A stretch of 37,676 nt of DNA from Mesorhizobium sp. B4-1-3 (lineage in GTDB: Bacteria > Pseudomonadota > Alphaproteobacteria > Rhizobiales > Rhizobiaceae): assembly GCF_006439355.1 (NCBI RefSeq), contig NZ_VFTG01000039.1, positions 1 through 37,676 on the forward strand. Direction: 5' to 3'. Shown in pieces: positions 24,329-33,020 of the stretch. The notes beneath the pieces were generated by a model, which saw nothing but the letters and a program-made list of their open reading frames with translations, was not told where the DNA came from and did no database searches. A program made the position numbers and the translations under genes. Numbering within the stretch: the stretch's first letter is position 1; each line of letters begins with the position of its first letter.

Positions 24329-25072
24329 ATGACTCTCGACCTTTCCGGCCGCGTGGCGGTCGTAACCGGCGCTTCGCGCGGCATCGGCTATTTCATCGCC
24401 AGGGAGCTGGCGGCGGCCGGCGCGCATGTGATCGCGGTGGCGCGCACAGTAGGCGGGCTGGAAGAGCTCGACGACCAGATCAAGGCCGACGGTCGCGGCC
24501 AGGCAACGCTGGTGCCGCTCGACCTCACCGACATGCCCGGCATCGACCGGCTGGGCGGCGCGATCCACGAGCGCTGGGGCAAGCTCGACATATTGGTGGC
24601 CAATGCCGGCGTGCTCGGCGTCATCTCGCCGATCGGTCATGTCGAGGCCAAGACCTTCGAGAAGGTGATGACCGTCAACGTCACCTCGACCTGGCGGCTG
24701 ATCCGTTCGGTCGACCCGTTGCTCAGGCTCTCCGACGCCGGCCGCGCCATCATCATGACCTCCAACGCGGCCCATTCGGCGCGCGCCTTCTGGGCGCCCT
24801 ACGCGGCCTCCAAGGCCGCCGTCGAAACGATGATGCGCTCCTGGGCGCATGAGACCGAGAGCCTGCCGTTGAGGGTGAACGCCGCCGATCCGGGCGCGAC
24901 CCGCACCGCGATGCGCGCCCAGGCCATGCCCGGAGAGGATCCGGAGACGCTGCCGCATCCGTCCGAAATCGCCAGGCGCATCGTGCCGCTGGCAAGCCCG
25001 GACCTGAAGGAGACGGGCCTGATCTTCCAAGCCAAGCACAACCGCTTCGTCGCCTACCGGCAGCCGGAATAA
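24329..25072 (+). CDS. Short-chain dehydrogenase/reductase
   Basis: This 247-residue SDR has the cofactor motif TGASRGIG at 13-20, ANAG at 91-94, catalytic S145 (MTSNAAHS), Y158 and K162 (YAASK). The acidic or basic cofactor-selecting region AVARTVGG favours NADP. The substrate cannot be inferred. It lies 23 bases after purF, an arrangement I recall from other rhizobia, so co-transcription is likely, although no purine-related role is known. The protein ends KHNRFVAYRQPE and is of full length. Confidence 0.92.
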   Translation: MTLDLSGRVAVVTGASRGIGYFIARELAAAGAHVIAVARTVGGLEELDDQIKADGRGQATLVPLDLTDMPGIDRLGGAIHERWGKLDILVANAGVLGVISPIGHVEAKTFEKVMTVNVTSTWRLIRSVDPLLRLSDAGRAIIMTSNAAHSARAFWAPYAASKAAVETMMRSWAHETESLPLRVNAADPGATRTAMRAQAMPGEDPETLPHPSEIARRIVPLASPDLKETGLIFQAKHNRFVAYRQPE

Positions 25073-25148
25073 AAGAAGCTCAGACCGGATTAAACCGGGC
25101 TCCGGCAACGTTCTTCGAATGCAAGGCATTCGAAACCGGAGGACCGAC

Positions 25149-25790
25149 ATGCGTAGACCCATTCTCGTTGCCGCCATCGCCGCAGCCGCGGCACTTGCCG
25201 CATCTGCTGGCGCAGCCCTCTCGCAAGACAAGACCATGAGTTTCTTCGTCACCAGCGTCGGCTCCGACAAGGGCGCCGATCTGGGCGGACTGAAGGGCGC
25301 CGATGCGCATTGCACCTCGCTCGCGGAAGCGGCCGGTGTCACCGGCAAGACTTGGCATGCCTATCTTTCCTCCAGCACCGAGGATGCGCGCGACCGCATC
25401 GGCAAGGGCCCGTGGTTCAACGCCAAGGGCGAGAAGATCGCCGACGATGTCGCCTCGCTGCACAGCGACGCCAACGCCATCACCAAGCAGACGGCGCTGA
25501 CCGAAAAGGGCGGGACGGTCAACGGCCGCGGCGACACGCCCAACCGGCACGACATGCTGACCGGCTCCAAGCCCGACGGCACTAGGATCGCCGACCAGAC
25601 CTGCGGCGACTGGACGATGAGCGGCGCCGAGGGTGCCGCCATGATGGGCCATCACGACCGCACGGGGCTCGACGATTCTGCTGCGGCGAAGTCGTGGAAT
25701 TCCTCGCATGCCTCGCGGGGCGGCTGCAGCCAGGCGGCGCTCAAGGGCACCGGCGGCGACGGCCTGTTCTACTGCTTCGCGGTCGAGTGA
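25149..25790 (+). CDS. Secreted DUF1554/lectin-like protein
   Basis: This 213-residue protein has a signal peptide (MRRPILVAAIAAAAALAAS...ALS, cut before QDKT). The mature part shows the layout of the DUF1554 C-type-lectin-like fold: LGGLKGADAHCTSLAEAAG near the start, AYLSSSTEDARDRIG, then TCGDWTM and a C-terminal FYCFAVE. Four cysteines in the mature chain could form two disulfides. The ATG has GGAGG six bases upstream, a very strong site. The protein is exported, probably to the periplasm or outside; ligand unknown. It stands alone between the SDR and a small protein. Confidence 0.82.
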   Translation: MRRPILVAAIAAAAALAASAGAALSQDKTMSFFVTSVGSDKGADLGGLKGADAHCTSLAEAAGVTGKTWHAYLSSSTEDARDRIGKGPWFNAKGEKIADDVASLHSDANAITKQTALTEKGGTVNGRGDTPNRHDMLTGSKPDGTRIADQTCGDWTMSGAEGAAMMGHHDRTGLDDSAAAKSWNSSHASRGGCSQAALKGTGGDGLFYCFAVE

Positions 25791-25927
25791 GCCCGAAGCC
25801 CGATCGGTCTGTTCACGGGTCTGTGAACGGGGCAGGGAAAGCGTGTGCCGCCGCCCTGCTTTCGCCATGCCGAGGGAGTTGCTAGGATCGATCCGACTCC
25901 GACATTCGAGCAAAGTGAGGAATACCC

Positions 25928-26152
25928 ATGGCTGCCACCCCCAGCGTAGCATTGGTCTGGTATCTGGTGATCGCCGGCCCGCAAGGCGGCATGGTGGTGC
26001 TGCCCAGCACCTTCGACACCCGCGAGCAGTGCACCAACGCCATCACCGAATACCAGAAGCAGCCGACGCCGCAGGGCTGGGCCGTGCAATGCGTGCCGAG
26101 CGCCTCGCCCTTCACCGACGAAGGGGATGCGGAGACGCCGTCGGCGCAGTAG
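25928..26152 (+). CDS. Small conserved protein, function unknown
   Basis: This 74-residue protein begins MAATPSVALVWYLVIAGPQG with a short hydrophobic stretch that is too short and polar to be a clear membrane helix. It contains two cysteines (EQCTNAITEY, WAVQCVPS) that may pair if exported. GAGGA six bases before the ATG supports the start. The FDTREQCTNAITEYQ block resembles small proteins found in Mesorhizobium whose role is not known. It lies 137 bases after the lectin-like gene. Confidence 0.7.
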   Translation: MAATPSVALVWYLVIAGPQGGMVVLPSTFDTREQCTNAITEYQKQPTPQGWAVQCVPSASPFTDEGDAETPSAQ

Positions 26153-26190
26153 GACTGCCCCTCACCCGGCCTCCGCTTCGCACGGCCGAT

Positions 26191-26257
26191 CTCTCCCCGT
26201 TGGGGAGAGGAGGTTATCAACATCGGCGCCAAACCGCTTCTCCCCACCGGTGAGAAG
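26191..26257. repeat. Intergenic repeat with two hairpins between convergent genes
   Basis: CTCTCCCC-GTT-GGGGAGAG (26191-26209) and CTTCTC...GAGAAG (26237-26257) form two stems. The sequence resembles the variants of intergenic repeats seen around Mesorhizobium genes (GATCTCTCCCC, GGTGAGAAGGTGG, GGATAGGGGGCG). It separates the converging 74-residue gene and the OsmC gene and may serve both as a terminator. Confidence 0.65.
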
Positions 26258-26293
26258 GTGGACGCGTAGCGGCCGGATAGGGGGCGTCGCGCT

Positions 26294-26800
26294 TCAGCGC
26301 CCCGCGCTCAGGCTCAACGCCGGCTTGTTGTTGATCGTCTGGAACACCACGCAGTAGCGCTCGGTGAGCTTCACAAGCGAATCGATGCGCTCTTGCGGCT
26401 CGTCGGTGTCGAGGTCGAATTTCAGTCTTATCTCGCGGAAGCCGACCGGCGCGTCCCGGGCGACACCGAGCGTGCCGCGAAAATCGAGGTCGCCCTCGGC
26501 CTCGACAGTGGCGTTGCCGAGCTTGAACTCCAGCGCCGTCGCCACCGCTTTCAGCGTCACGCCGGCACAAGCGACCAGTGCTTCGAGCAACATGTCGCCG
26601 GAGCAGAGCTCGAGGCCCGAGCCGCCGGTGGCCGGATGAAGCCCGGCAATTGCGAGCGCCCTGCCCGTCTCTACCTTGCAGGCGATCGACTGGTCGTCGA
26701 GCGTGCCGCGGGCTCTCAGCGTGATCAGCGCTCGGGCGGCGTCCTCGCGATAGGCGTCCTTCAACGGGGCCTGCATGGCCTTGAGTGCGGTTGCGTCCAT
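26294..26800 (-). CDS. OsmC family protein
   Basis: This 168-residue protein has both redox cysteines of the OsmC/Ohr fold: C78 in LLEALVACAGVTL and C150 in LTERYCVVFQTI. The glutamate/arginine region is around residues 17-50. OsmC proteins reduce organic peroxides through a Cys-thiolate with lipoyl or thiol reductants; some have other roles. Mature length is larger than Ohr (about 140), typical of the YhfA/OsmC-like branch. AAGGA seven bases before the ATG at 26800 supports the start. It is convergent with the 74-residue gene and divergent from the carboxypeptidase. Confidence 0.87.
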   Translation of the reverse strand: MDATALKAMQAPLKDAYREDAARALITLRARGTLDDQSIACKVETGRALAIAGLHPATGGSGLELCSGDMLLEALVACAGVTLKAVATALEFKLGNATVEAEGDLDFRGTLGVARDAPVGFREIRLKFDLDTDEPQERIDSLVKLTERYCVVFQTINNKPALSLSAGR

Positions 26801-26846
26801 TGTGTTGTCCTTCCGATACGTCTTTGACGCCTTGATAGCACTGATA

Positions 26847-26876
26847 TGCCGGCAGGACAGAGGGGGGAGCGAAGGA
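26847..26876. repeat. Partial unit of the dnaB-radA repeat family
   Basis: GCCGGCAGGACAGAGGGGGG then AGCGAAGGA matches the outer end of the right arm at 20520-20550. It lies between the divergent osmC-like and S10 peptidase genes, so it may overlap promoter sequence. Confidence 0.75.
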
Positions 26877-26951
26877 TCACCACGTTTGCGATTGTTGCTT
26901 TGACTTCACACGCCCAGGCCATACTTATTCGAGACTATCAGCGGAGCCCTC

Positions 26952-28448
26952 ATGCGATCCAAGCTCGTCCCCCTTATCCTCCTGGCGCTCGCCATCTTGG
27001 TGCAGCCGGCGCTGGCCGAAACACCGGAACGGCCGGCTCCGACCGGCGGCGTGCTGTCGCTCCTGCCGCCGCCGCAAGTGACCGAGCATTCGATCACGCT
27101 TGGCGGGCGCAAGCTCGACTACCAGGCCAAGGCCGGCACGCTGTCGCTGCTGTCTGGCAAGGGCGAGGTCACGGCCGAGATCTTCTATGTCGCCTACACG
27201 CAGCAATCGCCCACCCCGGCGAAGGATCGGCCGATCACCTTCGTCTTCAACGGCGGCCCCGGTGCCGCTTCGGCCTATCTGCATCTCGGCGCCATCGGAC
27301 CGCGCATCGTCGAGACCGCCGCCGACGGCGAGTTCCGGCGGCCGCCGCAGAAGCTCATCGACAATTCCGACAGCTGGCTCGACATGAGCGATCTCGTCTT
27401 CGTCGATCCGGTCGGCACCGGCTACAGCCGTGAAGCGCCGGGGCACGAGCCGAAGGAATTCTGGAGCGTCGATGCCGACGCCAGCTCGGTCGGCGCCTTC
27501 ATCCGGCTCTATCTGGCGCAGAACGGCCGCACCGGATCGCCGCTCTATCTCGCCGGCGAAAGCTATGGCGGCTTTCGCGCCGCGCTGCTTGCCCGCACGC
27601 TGCAGGAGGATGTGGGCCTGAGCCCCAGCGGCATTGTGCTGATCTCGCCGGCGCTGGAGTTCATGCTGGTGCGGCCCGACCAGTTCGACCAATTGCACTG
27701 GGCGCTGGAGCTGCCTTCGCTGGCGGCGACGCGGCTCAAGGGCGACGGCGTCAGCGGCGACGCGTTGCGCGACAGGCTGGCCGAAGTCGAGCATTACGCG
27801 CTCGGCGATTACCTGACGGCGCTGAACAGCGGGCTGGAGCAAGGCGGAAAGCTCGCCAGCGGGCGCGTATCGGAGATCACCGGCCTGCCGCTCGACCTCG
27901 TCCAACGCAATTTCGCCCGCATTCCCATCGGGCTCTTTGCCAAGGAATTCCAGCGCACCACGGGCAAGGTGCTCAGCCCCTATGACGCCACCATCGGCAC
28001 CGCCGACATCGCGCCGCAAAGCGCGCATGAGGCCGGCCCCGACCCGGTGCTCGACCGCAGCGTTCCGGTGCTGACTTCCACTTTCGTTGCCTATGTCCGC
28101 GACGAGCTCAACTACCGCACCGATGTCAGCTATCGGCTGCTCAATGGCGAGATCAGCCGCAACTGGGATTACGGCACATCGGGCCAGGGCTATGCCGGCG
28201 TGATGAACGACCTGCAGCGGGCGCGTTCGCTCAACCCTGCCCTGGGCGTCGTCATCGTCAACGGCTATACCGACCTCGTCACGCCCTATCTCGCCTCGCG
28301 CTATCTGGTGAATCAGGTTCCCTCTCTCGGCGACGCCAAGCCGATCCGCCTCGACGTCGTCGAGGGCGGCCACATGATGTATCTGCGGCCGGACGGGCGG
28401 CGCGCGCTGAAGGATGCGGCATCGGAGCTCTTCCAGGCGACGCAGTAG
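26952..28448 (+). CDS. Secreted serine carboxypeptidase (peptidase S10)
   Basis: This 498-residue protein has a signal peptide of about 22 residues (VPLILLALAILVQPALA, cut before ETPE). The S10 fold features are FVFNGGPGAASAY at 97-109 (oxyanion hole), VFVDPVGTGYSR at 149-160 and the nucleophile S204 in LAGESYGG. The triad is completed by D441 (NGYTDLVTP) and H474 (GGHMMYL). Members of this family cleave C-terminal residues from peptides, usually at acidic pH; bacterial homologues are periplasmic or outer-membrane associated. GGAG five bases before the ATG supports the start. It is a single gene followed by two transporter genes after 128 bases. Confidence 0.9.
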   Translation: MRSKLVPLILLALAILVQPALAETPERPAPTGGVLSLLPPPQVTEHSITLGGRKLDYQAKAGTLSLLSGKGEVTAEIFYVAYTQQSPTPAKDRPITFVFNGGPGAASAYLHLGAIGPRIVETAADGEFRRPPQKLIDNSDSWLDMSDLVFVDPVGTGYSREAPGHEPKEFWSVDADASSVGAFIRLYLAQNGRTGSPLYLAGESYGGFRAALLARTLQEDVGLSPSGIVLISPALEFMLVRPDQFDQLHWALELPSLAATRLKGDGVSGDALRDRLAEVEHYALGDYLTALNSGLEQGGKLASGRVSEITGLPLDLVQRNFARIPIGLFAKEFQRTTGKVLSPYDATIGTADIAPQSAHEAGPDPVLDRSVPVLTSTFVAYVRDELNYRTDVSYRLLNGEISRNWDYGTSGQGYAGVMNDLQRARSLNPALGVVIVNGYTDLVTPYLASRYLVNQVPSLGDAKPIRLDVVEGGHMMYLRPDGRRALKDAASELFQATQ

Positions 28449-28576
28449 CCCCCGACCGGCCCCGGCAACGACCTGCGCCAACGCAAGCGCCGCGCTGGAG
28501 CAGCGCCGTGCAAGCTTTCGCCCCTATAGCTGGAGCAACGGTCCCGAACCGCCTCACGCAAACACGCTGAAACCGC

Positions 28577-29473
28577 ATGGCCGAAATCGTCGTCCTGGAA
28601 AGCCGCGAAGGGGTGCTGGCCGGCATCCTGTTCACGGCCGCCGCCTATTTCCTGTTTTCGGCGCAGGATGCCTCGATCAAGCTCCTGGTCGTCGGCATGA
28701 CGGTCTGGCAGATCATGTTCGTCCGCTCGATCACCGTGCTCCTCGCCTGCGGCGCGATCGGAGGCAAGCGGTTGTTTACCGACACGATCGTTTCGCCGAT
28801 CGTCAGGCCGATGCTGGTGCGCAGCGCCTTCACGCTCGCCGCCTGGCTCTGCTACTACAACGCCGCCCGCTCGCTGCAACTGGCCGAGCTCACCACCATT
28901 TATTACGCAGCACCCATCATCGTCACCGTGCTGTCGGTGCTGATCCTGGACGAGACGGTGCCGCTTTTACGCTGGCTGGCGGTGTTCATCGGCTTTGTCG
29001 GCGTCTTCATCGCCTGCGACCCGACGCGGCTCGGCCTCTCCATGCCGGTGCTTCTGGTGCTGGCGGCGGCCGTGCTTTGGGGGATCGCCGTGGTGCTGTT
29101 GCGCAAGACGGCGCTGCAGGAACGCACGACGATCCAGCTCGTGCTCAACAACTTCTATTTCCTGCTCTTCTCAGCGGTGCCGGCACTGCTGTGGTGGCGC
29201 ATGCCCGATTGGCGGCAGCTTCTTTTGCTTGTCAGCGTCGGGGCACTCGGCGGGGTGGCGCAATATGTGCTGTTCGAGGGCATGAAGCGGGCGCCGGTGT
29301 CGATCATCGCGCCCTTCGAATACACTTCGCTGGTCTGGGCCTTCGCGCTGGGCTACGTCATCTGGGGTGACGTGCCGCGCGCGGAAGTGTTCATGGGCGC
29401 GGCGCTGATCGTCGGCGCCGGCCTGCTCATCGTCGGCAACGAGCATTTCCGCAGACGGGAGCACGCCTCATGA
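28577..29473 (+). CDS. EamA/DMT family transporter
   Basis: This 298-residue protein has about ten transmembrane helices in two EamA repeats (ILFTAAAYFLFSAQD, LCYYNAARSLQLAELTTIYY; second repeat LLVLAAAVLWGIAVVLL, APFEYTSLVWAFALGYVIWG). It is probably a metabolite exporter, substrate unknown. The N-terminal 15 residues (AEIVVLESREGVLAG) are cytosolic. The ribosome site is weak. It lies 37 bases before a second EamA gene of different sequence. Confidence 0.9.
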   Translation: MAEIVVLESREGVLAGILFTAAAYFLFSAQDASIKLLVVGMTVWQIMFVRSITVLLACGAIGGKRLFTDTIVSPIVRPMLVRSAFTLAAWLCYYNAARSLQLAELTTIYYAAPIIVTVLSVLILDETVPLLRWLAVFIGFVGVFIACDPTRLGLSMPVLLVLAAAVLWGIAVVLLRKTALQERTTIQLVLNNFYFLLFSAVPALLWWRMPDWRQLLLLVSVGALGGVAQYVLFEGMKRAPVSIIAPFEYTSLVWAFALGYVIWGDVPRAEVFMGAALIVGAGLLIVGNEHFRRREHAS

Positions 29474-29510
29474 CAGATGGCTGTCAGGAGCAACTGGGTA
29501 GGCTGGCGCC

Positions 29511-30428
29511 ATGACGGACGCGCTCGACATGCCCGAAAAGCTTACCCCTGCCACCGCCGACGTGGCGGCCGAGCGCACGCTCGGCATCATCCTGGTGTCG
29601 GCCTCGGCAATCGCCTTCGCGCTCACCGGCGTACTGACCAAGTCGATCCATGCGGATCCGCTGACGATCACCTGCTGGCGCGGTTTTTTCGGCTCGATCC
29701 TGATCAGCTTCTATGTGCTGTGGCGGCGCCGCCGCTCGGGCGGGCGCGAGAGCCTGAAACTCGGCTGGCGCGGCTGGCTGCTCGCGGTCGAGGGTGCTGC
29801 CGCCAGCGTCGCCTTCATCTCGGCCTTCAAATTCACCTTTGTAGCCAATGTCGCGGTGATCTATGCGACCTCGCCCTTCATCGCCGCGCTTCTGGCTTTC
29901 CTTCTGGTGCGGGAAAAATTCCGGCTGCCGACGATGATGGCAGCGGCCGTGTCGCTGTGCGGCGTCGCCATCATGGTGGGCGCCGGCCTCGGCAGCGGCC
30001 ATCTGTTCGGCGACGGGCTGGCGCTTTTGATGACCACGGGCAGCGCGCTCTACATGATCATGGTGCGCGCCTTTCGCGACTCGCCGGTCGTCTGGGCCGG
30101 CGCGGTCTCAGCCTTCCTGCTCTTCGTGCTCGGCTGGTTCGTCGCCGATCCGCTGGCCGTCTCGACGCGCGACGTGGTGCTGCTTGCCGCCTTCGGCTGT
30201 TCCTTCGCCCTGGCCTCGATCCTGTGGACGGAGGGCTCGCGGCTGATCCCGTCGGCCGAAGCCGGGCTGCTCGGCTCGGCCGAAGTGCCCTTCGCCATCC
30301 TGTTTGCGCTGCTGTTCCTCGGTGAAGTCCCACCCATCGCCAGCGTCGTCGGCGGCGCCATCGTGCTTTGCGCGGTTTTCGCGCATGCCGGGCGCGACTG
30401 GCTGAAGGCGAAGTCGGCGGCCTCGTAA
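29511..30428 (+). CDS. EamA/DMT family transporter (second of a tandem pair)
   Basis: This 305-residue protein shows the same ten-helix, two-repeat plan (LGIILVSASAIAFALTGVLT, VAVIYATSPFIAALLAFLLV; second half LLSSAEVPFAI-type block, here LGSAEVPFAILFALLFLGE). About 20 polar residues precede the first helix. Identity with the preceding transporter appears modest, so they are probably not a recent duplication. The pair could act together or as separate exporters. AGG lies eight bases before the ATG. A strong terminator follows. Confidence 0.9.
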   Translation: MTDALDMPEKLTPATADVAAERTLGIILVSASAIAFALTGVLTKSIHADPLTITCWRGFFGSILISFYVLWRRRRSGGRESLKLGWRGWLLAVEGAAASVAFISAFKFTFVANVAVIYATSPFIAALLAFLLVREKFRLPTMMAAAVSLCGVAIMVGAGLGSGHLFGDGLALLMTTGSALYMIMVRAFRDSPVVWAGAVSAFLLFVLGWFVADPLAVSTRDVVLLAAFGCSFALASILWTEGSRLIPSAEAGLLGSAEVPFAILFALLFLGEVPPIASVVGGAIVLCAVFAHAGRDWLKAKSAAS

Positions 30429-30528
30429 AAATAATTTGCCAGTCACGGAACCATCATCCGGCTCAGGCATTGTTAGATCGACGGGTCACCCCCAAGTCCC
30501 CCCAAACCCCTCGACCCGTCCGACTAGA

Positions 30529-30556
30529 AGCCGACCCGCAAAAAGGTCGGCTTTTT
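30529..30556 (+). terminator. Intrinsic terminator after the transporter pair
   Basis: AGCCGACC and GGTCGGCT form an 8-bp stem with an A-rich loop, followed by TTTTC. On the minus strand the same structure could also serve the lysR gene ending at 30611. About 40 bases upstream, GACGGGTC (30480) and GACCCGTC (30513) form another inverted repeat with a C-rich loop of 25 bases. Confidence 0.8.
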
Positions 30557-30610
30557 CTTTGGGAATTGTTTGTTCCGGGGAACTCCCGGGAAATGGCGCG
30601 GCAATTTTGT

Positions 30611-31465
30611 TCAGGACGGCAGGGCCAATCCGTCGCTGAGAAGCTCCGCCAGGTCGCGCGCCGGGAGGGCGGCTTCGCGGCCGAGCCGGATGGCGAAATC
30701 GGCCACCGGCAGCGGCGGGAGCTCTAAATCGGCGGACGCCTCGACGATGCCGGAATGGGCGAAGCGCCGGGTGCGCGGCGTCAGGGCGATGCCGGCATTG
30801 ACCGCGCTGCGCAGGCCGGCCAGGCTGGCGCTGCCGGCGGCGATGCGGTAGCGGCGGCCGGCAGCATCGAGTGCATTGAGCGCGGCCTCGCGGAAGCCGC
30901 AATAGGGATCGAGCAACGCCAGCGGCACCGCTTCCTGCCCCGTCGCCAGGCCTTTTTCCGAGCAAAGCCAAAGCATCGGCTCGCTGATCAACGCCACTTC
31001 ATCCGGCGACGGGGCATGGCGCATGGTGATCGCGAGGTCGAGTTGGCCCGCTTGCAGCGCCGACCCGAGCTCCAGAGAGCGGCCGACGCGCAGTTCGATC
31101 CTCACACGTGGATGGCTGGCGGCGAAGGCTCTGAGCAAGTCCGGCAGCCCGTGGTCGGCGAAATCCTGCGTCGTGCCGATTGAGACGCGGCCGCCGGCGC
31201 GCGCGCCTTTCAGCGCCAGCCACGCTTCGGTGTGGGCGGCAAGGATGCGCCGCGCGTGGCCGACAAGGTCCTCGCCGGCCGGCGTCAGCCCGCGCCCCCT
31301 GCCCTTGGGGGTGAGCAGCGGCTCGCCGACGATCTCTTCCAGCCGCTGCATCTGCGCGGTCACCGCCGACGGAGTGCGGCCGACAGTCGACGCGGCGTTA
31401 GCCAGCGAGCCGCCATCGACGAAGGCGAGGAAAGTTTTCAAGAGATCGGGATCGAGCCTCTCCAC
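30611..31465 (-). CDS. LysR family transcriptional regulator
   Basis: This 284-residue protein starts at GTG (VERLDPDLLKTFLAF). The winged helix-turn-helix covers residues 5-62 (SLANAASTVGRTPSAVTAQM, RLEEIVGEPLLTPKGRG). The effector-binding domain follows (GRVSIGTTQDFADHGLP, LELGSALQAGQLDLAIT). It is divergent from the tautomerase gene with two T-N11-A boxes in the 112-base intergenic region, so it probably controls that gene and itself. The inducer is unknown. Confidence 0.93.
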   Translation of the reverse strand: MERLDPDLLKTFLAFVDGGSLANAASTVGRTPSAVTAQMQRLEEIVGEPLLTPKGRGRGLTPAGEDLVGHARRILAAHTEAWLALKGARAGGRVSIGTTQDFADHGLPDLLRAFAASHPRVRIELRVGRSLELGSALQAGQLDLAITMRHAPSPDEVALISEPMLWLCSEKGLATGQEAVPLALLDPYCGFREAALNALDAAGRRYRIAAGSASLAGLRSAVNAGIALTPRTRRFAHSGIVEASADLELPPLPVADFAIRLGREAALPARDLAELLSDGLALPS

Positions 31466-31467
31466 AC

Positions 31468-31514
31468 TTCGACAGTATCGAAGTTTTTCTCAAAAACAAT
31501 TCGATTTTATTGAA
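31468..31514. promoter_or_regulatory. Two LysR-type T-N11-A dyads between lysR-like gene and tautomerase
   Basis: TTCGACAGTATCGAA (31468-31482) is a perfect TTCGA/TCGAA dyad. TTCGATTTTATTGAA (31500-31514) is a second, near-perfect one. Their centres are 32 bases apart, about three helical turns, as expected for a LysR tetramer that contacts a recognition site and an activation site. The first site lies two bases from the regulator's GTG, which suggests autorepression. Confidence 0.72.
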
Positions 31515-31577
31515 AGAAGAACAAGCCCATATCTCTGCCACCGAAGCCGCGACGGGCGAAATCAAAGGAGAGAGAAA

Positions 31578-31985
31578 ATGCCGATCATCAATATCAGCAT
31601 CACCGGCAAGCCCGACGCCAAGCTGTCCGCAGCGATCGCCAACAAGGCCACCGACATCACCGCGAAGCTGTTGCACAAAGATCCGACGATCACCGCGGTC
31701 GCGGTCAACTACATCGATCCGCAGCACTGGTTTGCGGGCGGAAGGTCGCTGGCCGAGCGGGGCACCAGCACATTCTGGCTGGATATCAAGGTGGTCGACG
31801 GAACCAACACCAAGCTGGAGTTGGAGGCTTATCTGAAGGCGATCTTCGAGGCTTTCGGCCAGCTGCTGGGCGGTGTGCATGAGGAAAGCTATGCCTTTGT
31901 GCACGAGGTGCCGGCCGCAGCCTATGGCTATGGCGGCAAGAGCCAGGAGTTCCGGTTCATAAGCGGGAGGCTGAAGGCGGCGTAA
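31578..31985 (+). CDS. Tautomerase superfamily protein
   Basis: This 135-residue protein has proline as the second residue (MPIINISITGKPD), the catalytic base of 4-oxalocrotonate tautomerase-like enzymes once Met is removed. The beta-alpha-beta start is followed by KLSAAIANKATDITAKLL and AVAVNYIDPQHWFAGG. It is longer than the 62-residue 4-OT and fits the two-unit members (cis-CaaD or MIF length class). GGAG eight bases before the ATG supports the start. The adjacent LysR regulator and its boxes suggest induction by an aromatic or carbonyl compound; substrate not inferable. Confidence 0.82.
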   Translation: MPIINISITGKPDAKLSAAIANKATDITAKLLHKDPTITAVAVNYIDPQHWFAGGRSLAERGTSTFWLDIKVVDGTNTKLELEAYLKAIFEAFGQLLGGVHEESYAFVHEVPAAAYGYGGKSQEFRFISGRLKAA

Positions 31986-32015
31986 GGATGTTCCTCCACC
32001 CGCCAGGACGATACG

Positions 32016-32522
32016 CTATCCCGCGGGAGGATGAAGCCTGGTATCCAGCGCGAAATCCTCCTGCAGATACGGCTTGTAAAGGCCGCTCGCCCGGACGGGA
32101 TCGAACACCAGGTTCCAGCTATGCTGAGACACAGCGCTCGGAATCAGAAACAAGGGGTGCTCCGCCAGCAGACCGTCGCCAAACTGCTGCTGCCCCGCGC
32201 TTGGAATGCCTGGCCGAAGCCAGTTCGCGTTTGGAATGTCACCGATCTCCACCACATGAATTTGCGAAGAATCGGCGATCTCGAATGCCGTCAGCACGTG
32301 GCGGACCGTATCGAGCGTGCGAAATCCTTTGTGTACAGCCACTTCGAGAATAGCGGTCGAGGGGTCGATGGATGCATAGACGGCCCTGACGCCTTTGCTG
32401 TTCCACCTTCCTCCAAGTTTGAAGGCTCCCTCGCCGCTGTCCCAGCTCGCCTGAAAGCGTTTGTGATCAAGTCTCCAGCCGAGGACTTCTCCCGCCCCAA
32501 GAGAACCCGGCAAAGGCGTCAC
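32016..32522 (-). CDS. RES-domain toxin
   Basis: This 168-residue protein starts at GTG. It carries the three conserved positions of the RES fold: R17 in GWRLDH, E60 in AILEVAV and S129 in FLIPSAVSQ. Also present are GRWNSKGVRAVYAS and WNLVFDP, typical of RES toxins. The family degrades NAD+ and causes growth arrest until neutralised. The start overlaps the antitoxin stop (GTGA at 32519-32522), which gives antitoxin-first coupled translation. Confidence 0.9.
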   Translation of the reverse strand: MTPLPGSLGAGEVLGWRLDHKRFQASWDSGEGAFKLGGRWNSKGVRAVYASIDPSTAILEVAVHKGFRTLDTVRHVLTAFEIADSSQIHVVEIGDIPNANWLRPGIPSAGQQQFGDGLLAEHPLFLIPSAVSQHSWNLVFDPVRASGLYKPYLQEDFALDTRLHPPAG

Positions 32523-33004
32523 GCGTAGACACCATAATCAAGCCGTTCGAGGAATTCCTGTACAAGGATAGTGCCCGCCGCCGTGGCCAAGAGATCGATC
32601 GGTCGCCGGTTGTCCAAGCCCATGGCGGGCTCGATCATCCATTTCTCGGCTGCTTCCTGAGTGCCAAGGACGGACGTAGCCTTGGTGAGAACCCTGGCGA
32701 AATTCCAGGTCCTTGAGCCCTGCTCGCGGTTGAGCGTCCGGGAGCGATCCGATTTGTGCCGCTGAAATGTCCGCTCGCTCATGCCGAATGCCGCCTCGAA
32801 GGCATCTGCTTCGATGACGGTCAGTTGCCTGACGAGGCTTTCCAGAGCCTGGCTTGGAATTCCATGCAGGATCATTTCATGCGCCTCGAGCGGGCTGGAT
32901 ACCGAGGATCCAAGAACCTTCGGCCCGCCGAACAGGCCGACCAGCCGTTCGAACTCCGGCTCCATGTGCGGTGCTTCGGCAAACCCCGCCGGGAAACTGG
33001 CCAT
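32519..33004 (-). CDS. Xre/MbcA/ParS-type antitoxin
   Basis: The 161-residue protein from the preferred ATG (GGAG eight bases upstream) has an N-terminal Xre-like helix-turn-helix part around ADAFEAAFGMSERTFQRHK and the C-terminal DUF2384 toxin-binding block (VLTKATSVLG, AEKWMIEPAMGLDNRRPIDLL). This is the standard partner of RES toxins. An earlier in-frame ATG at 33028 has no ribosome site. It should bind the toxin active site and repress the operon through a palindrome in the promoter. Confidence 0.9.
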   Translation of the reverse strand: MASFPAGFAEAPHMEPEFERLVGLFGGPKVLGSSVSSPLEAHEMILHGIPSQALESLVRQLTVIEADAFEAAFGMSERTFQRHKSDRSRTLNREQGSRTWNFARVLTKATSVLGTQEAAEKWMIEPAMGLDNRRPIDLLATAAGTILVQEFLERLDYGVYA

Positions 33005-33020
33005 GCTCACTTCTCCGTCA

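Noticed and set aside
26925..28481. 518-residue minus-strand frame opposite the S10 peptidase
   Set aside because: Shadow of the real gene, which has signal peptide and catalytic triad on the plus strand.
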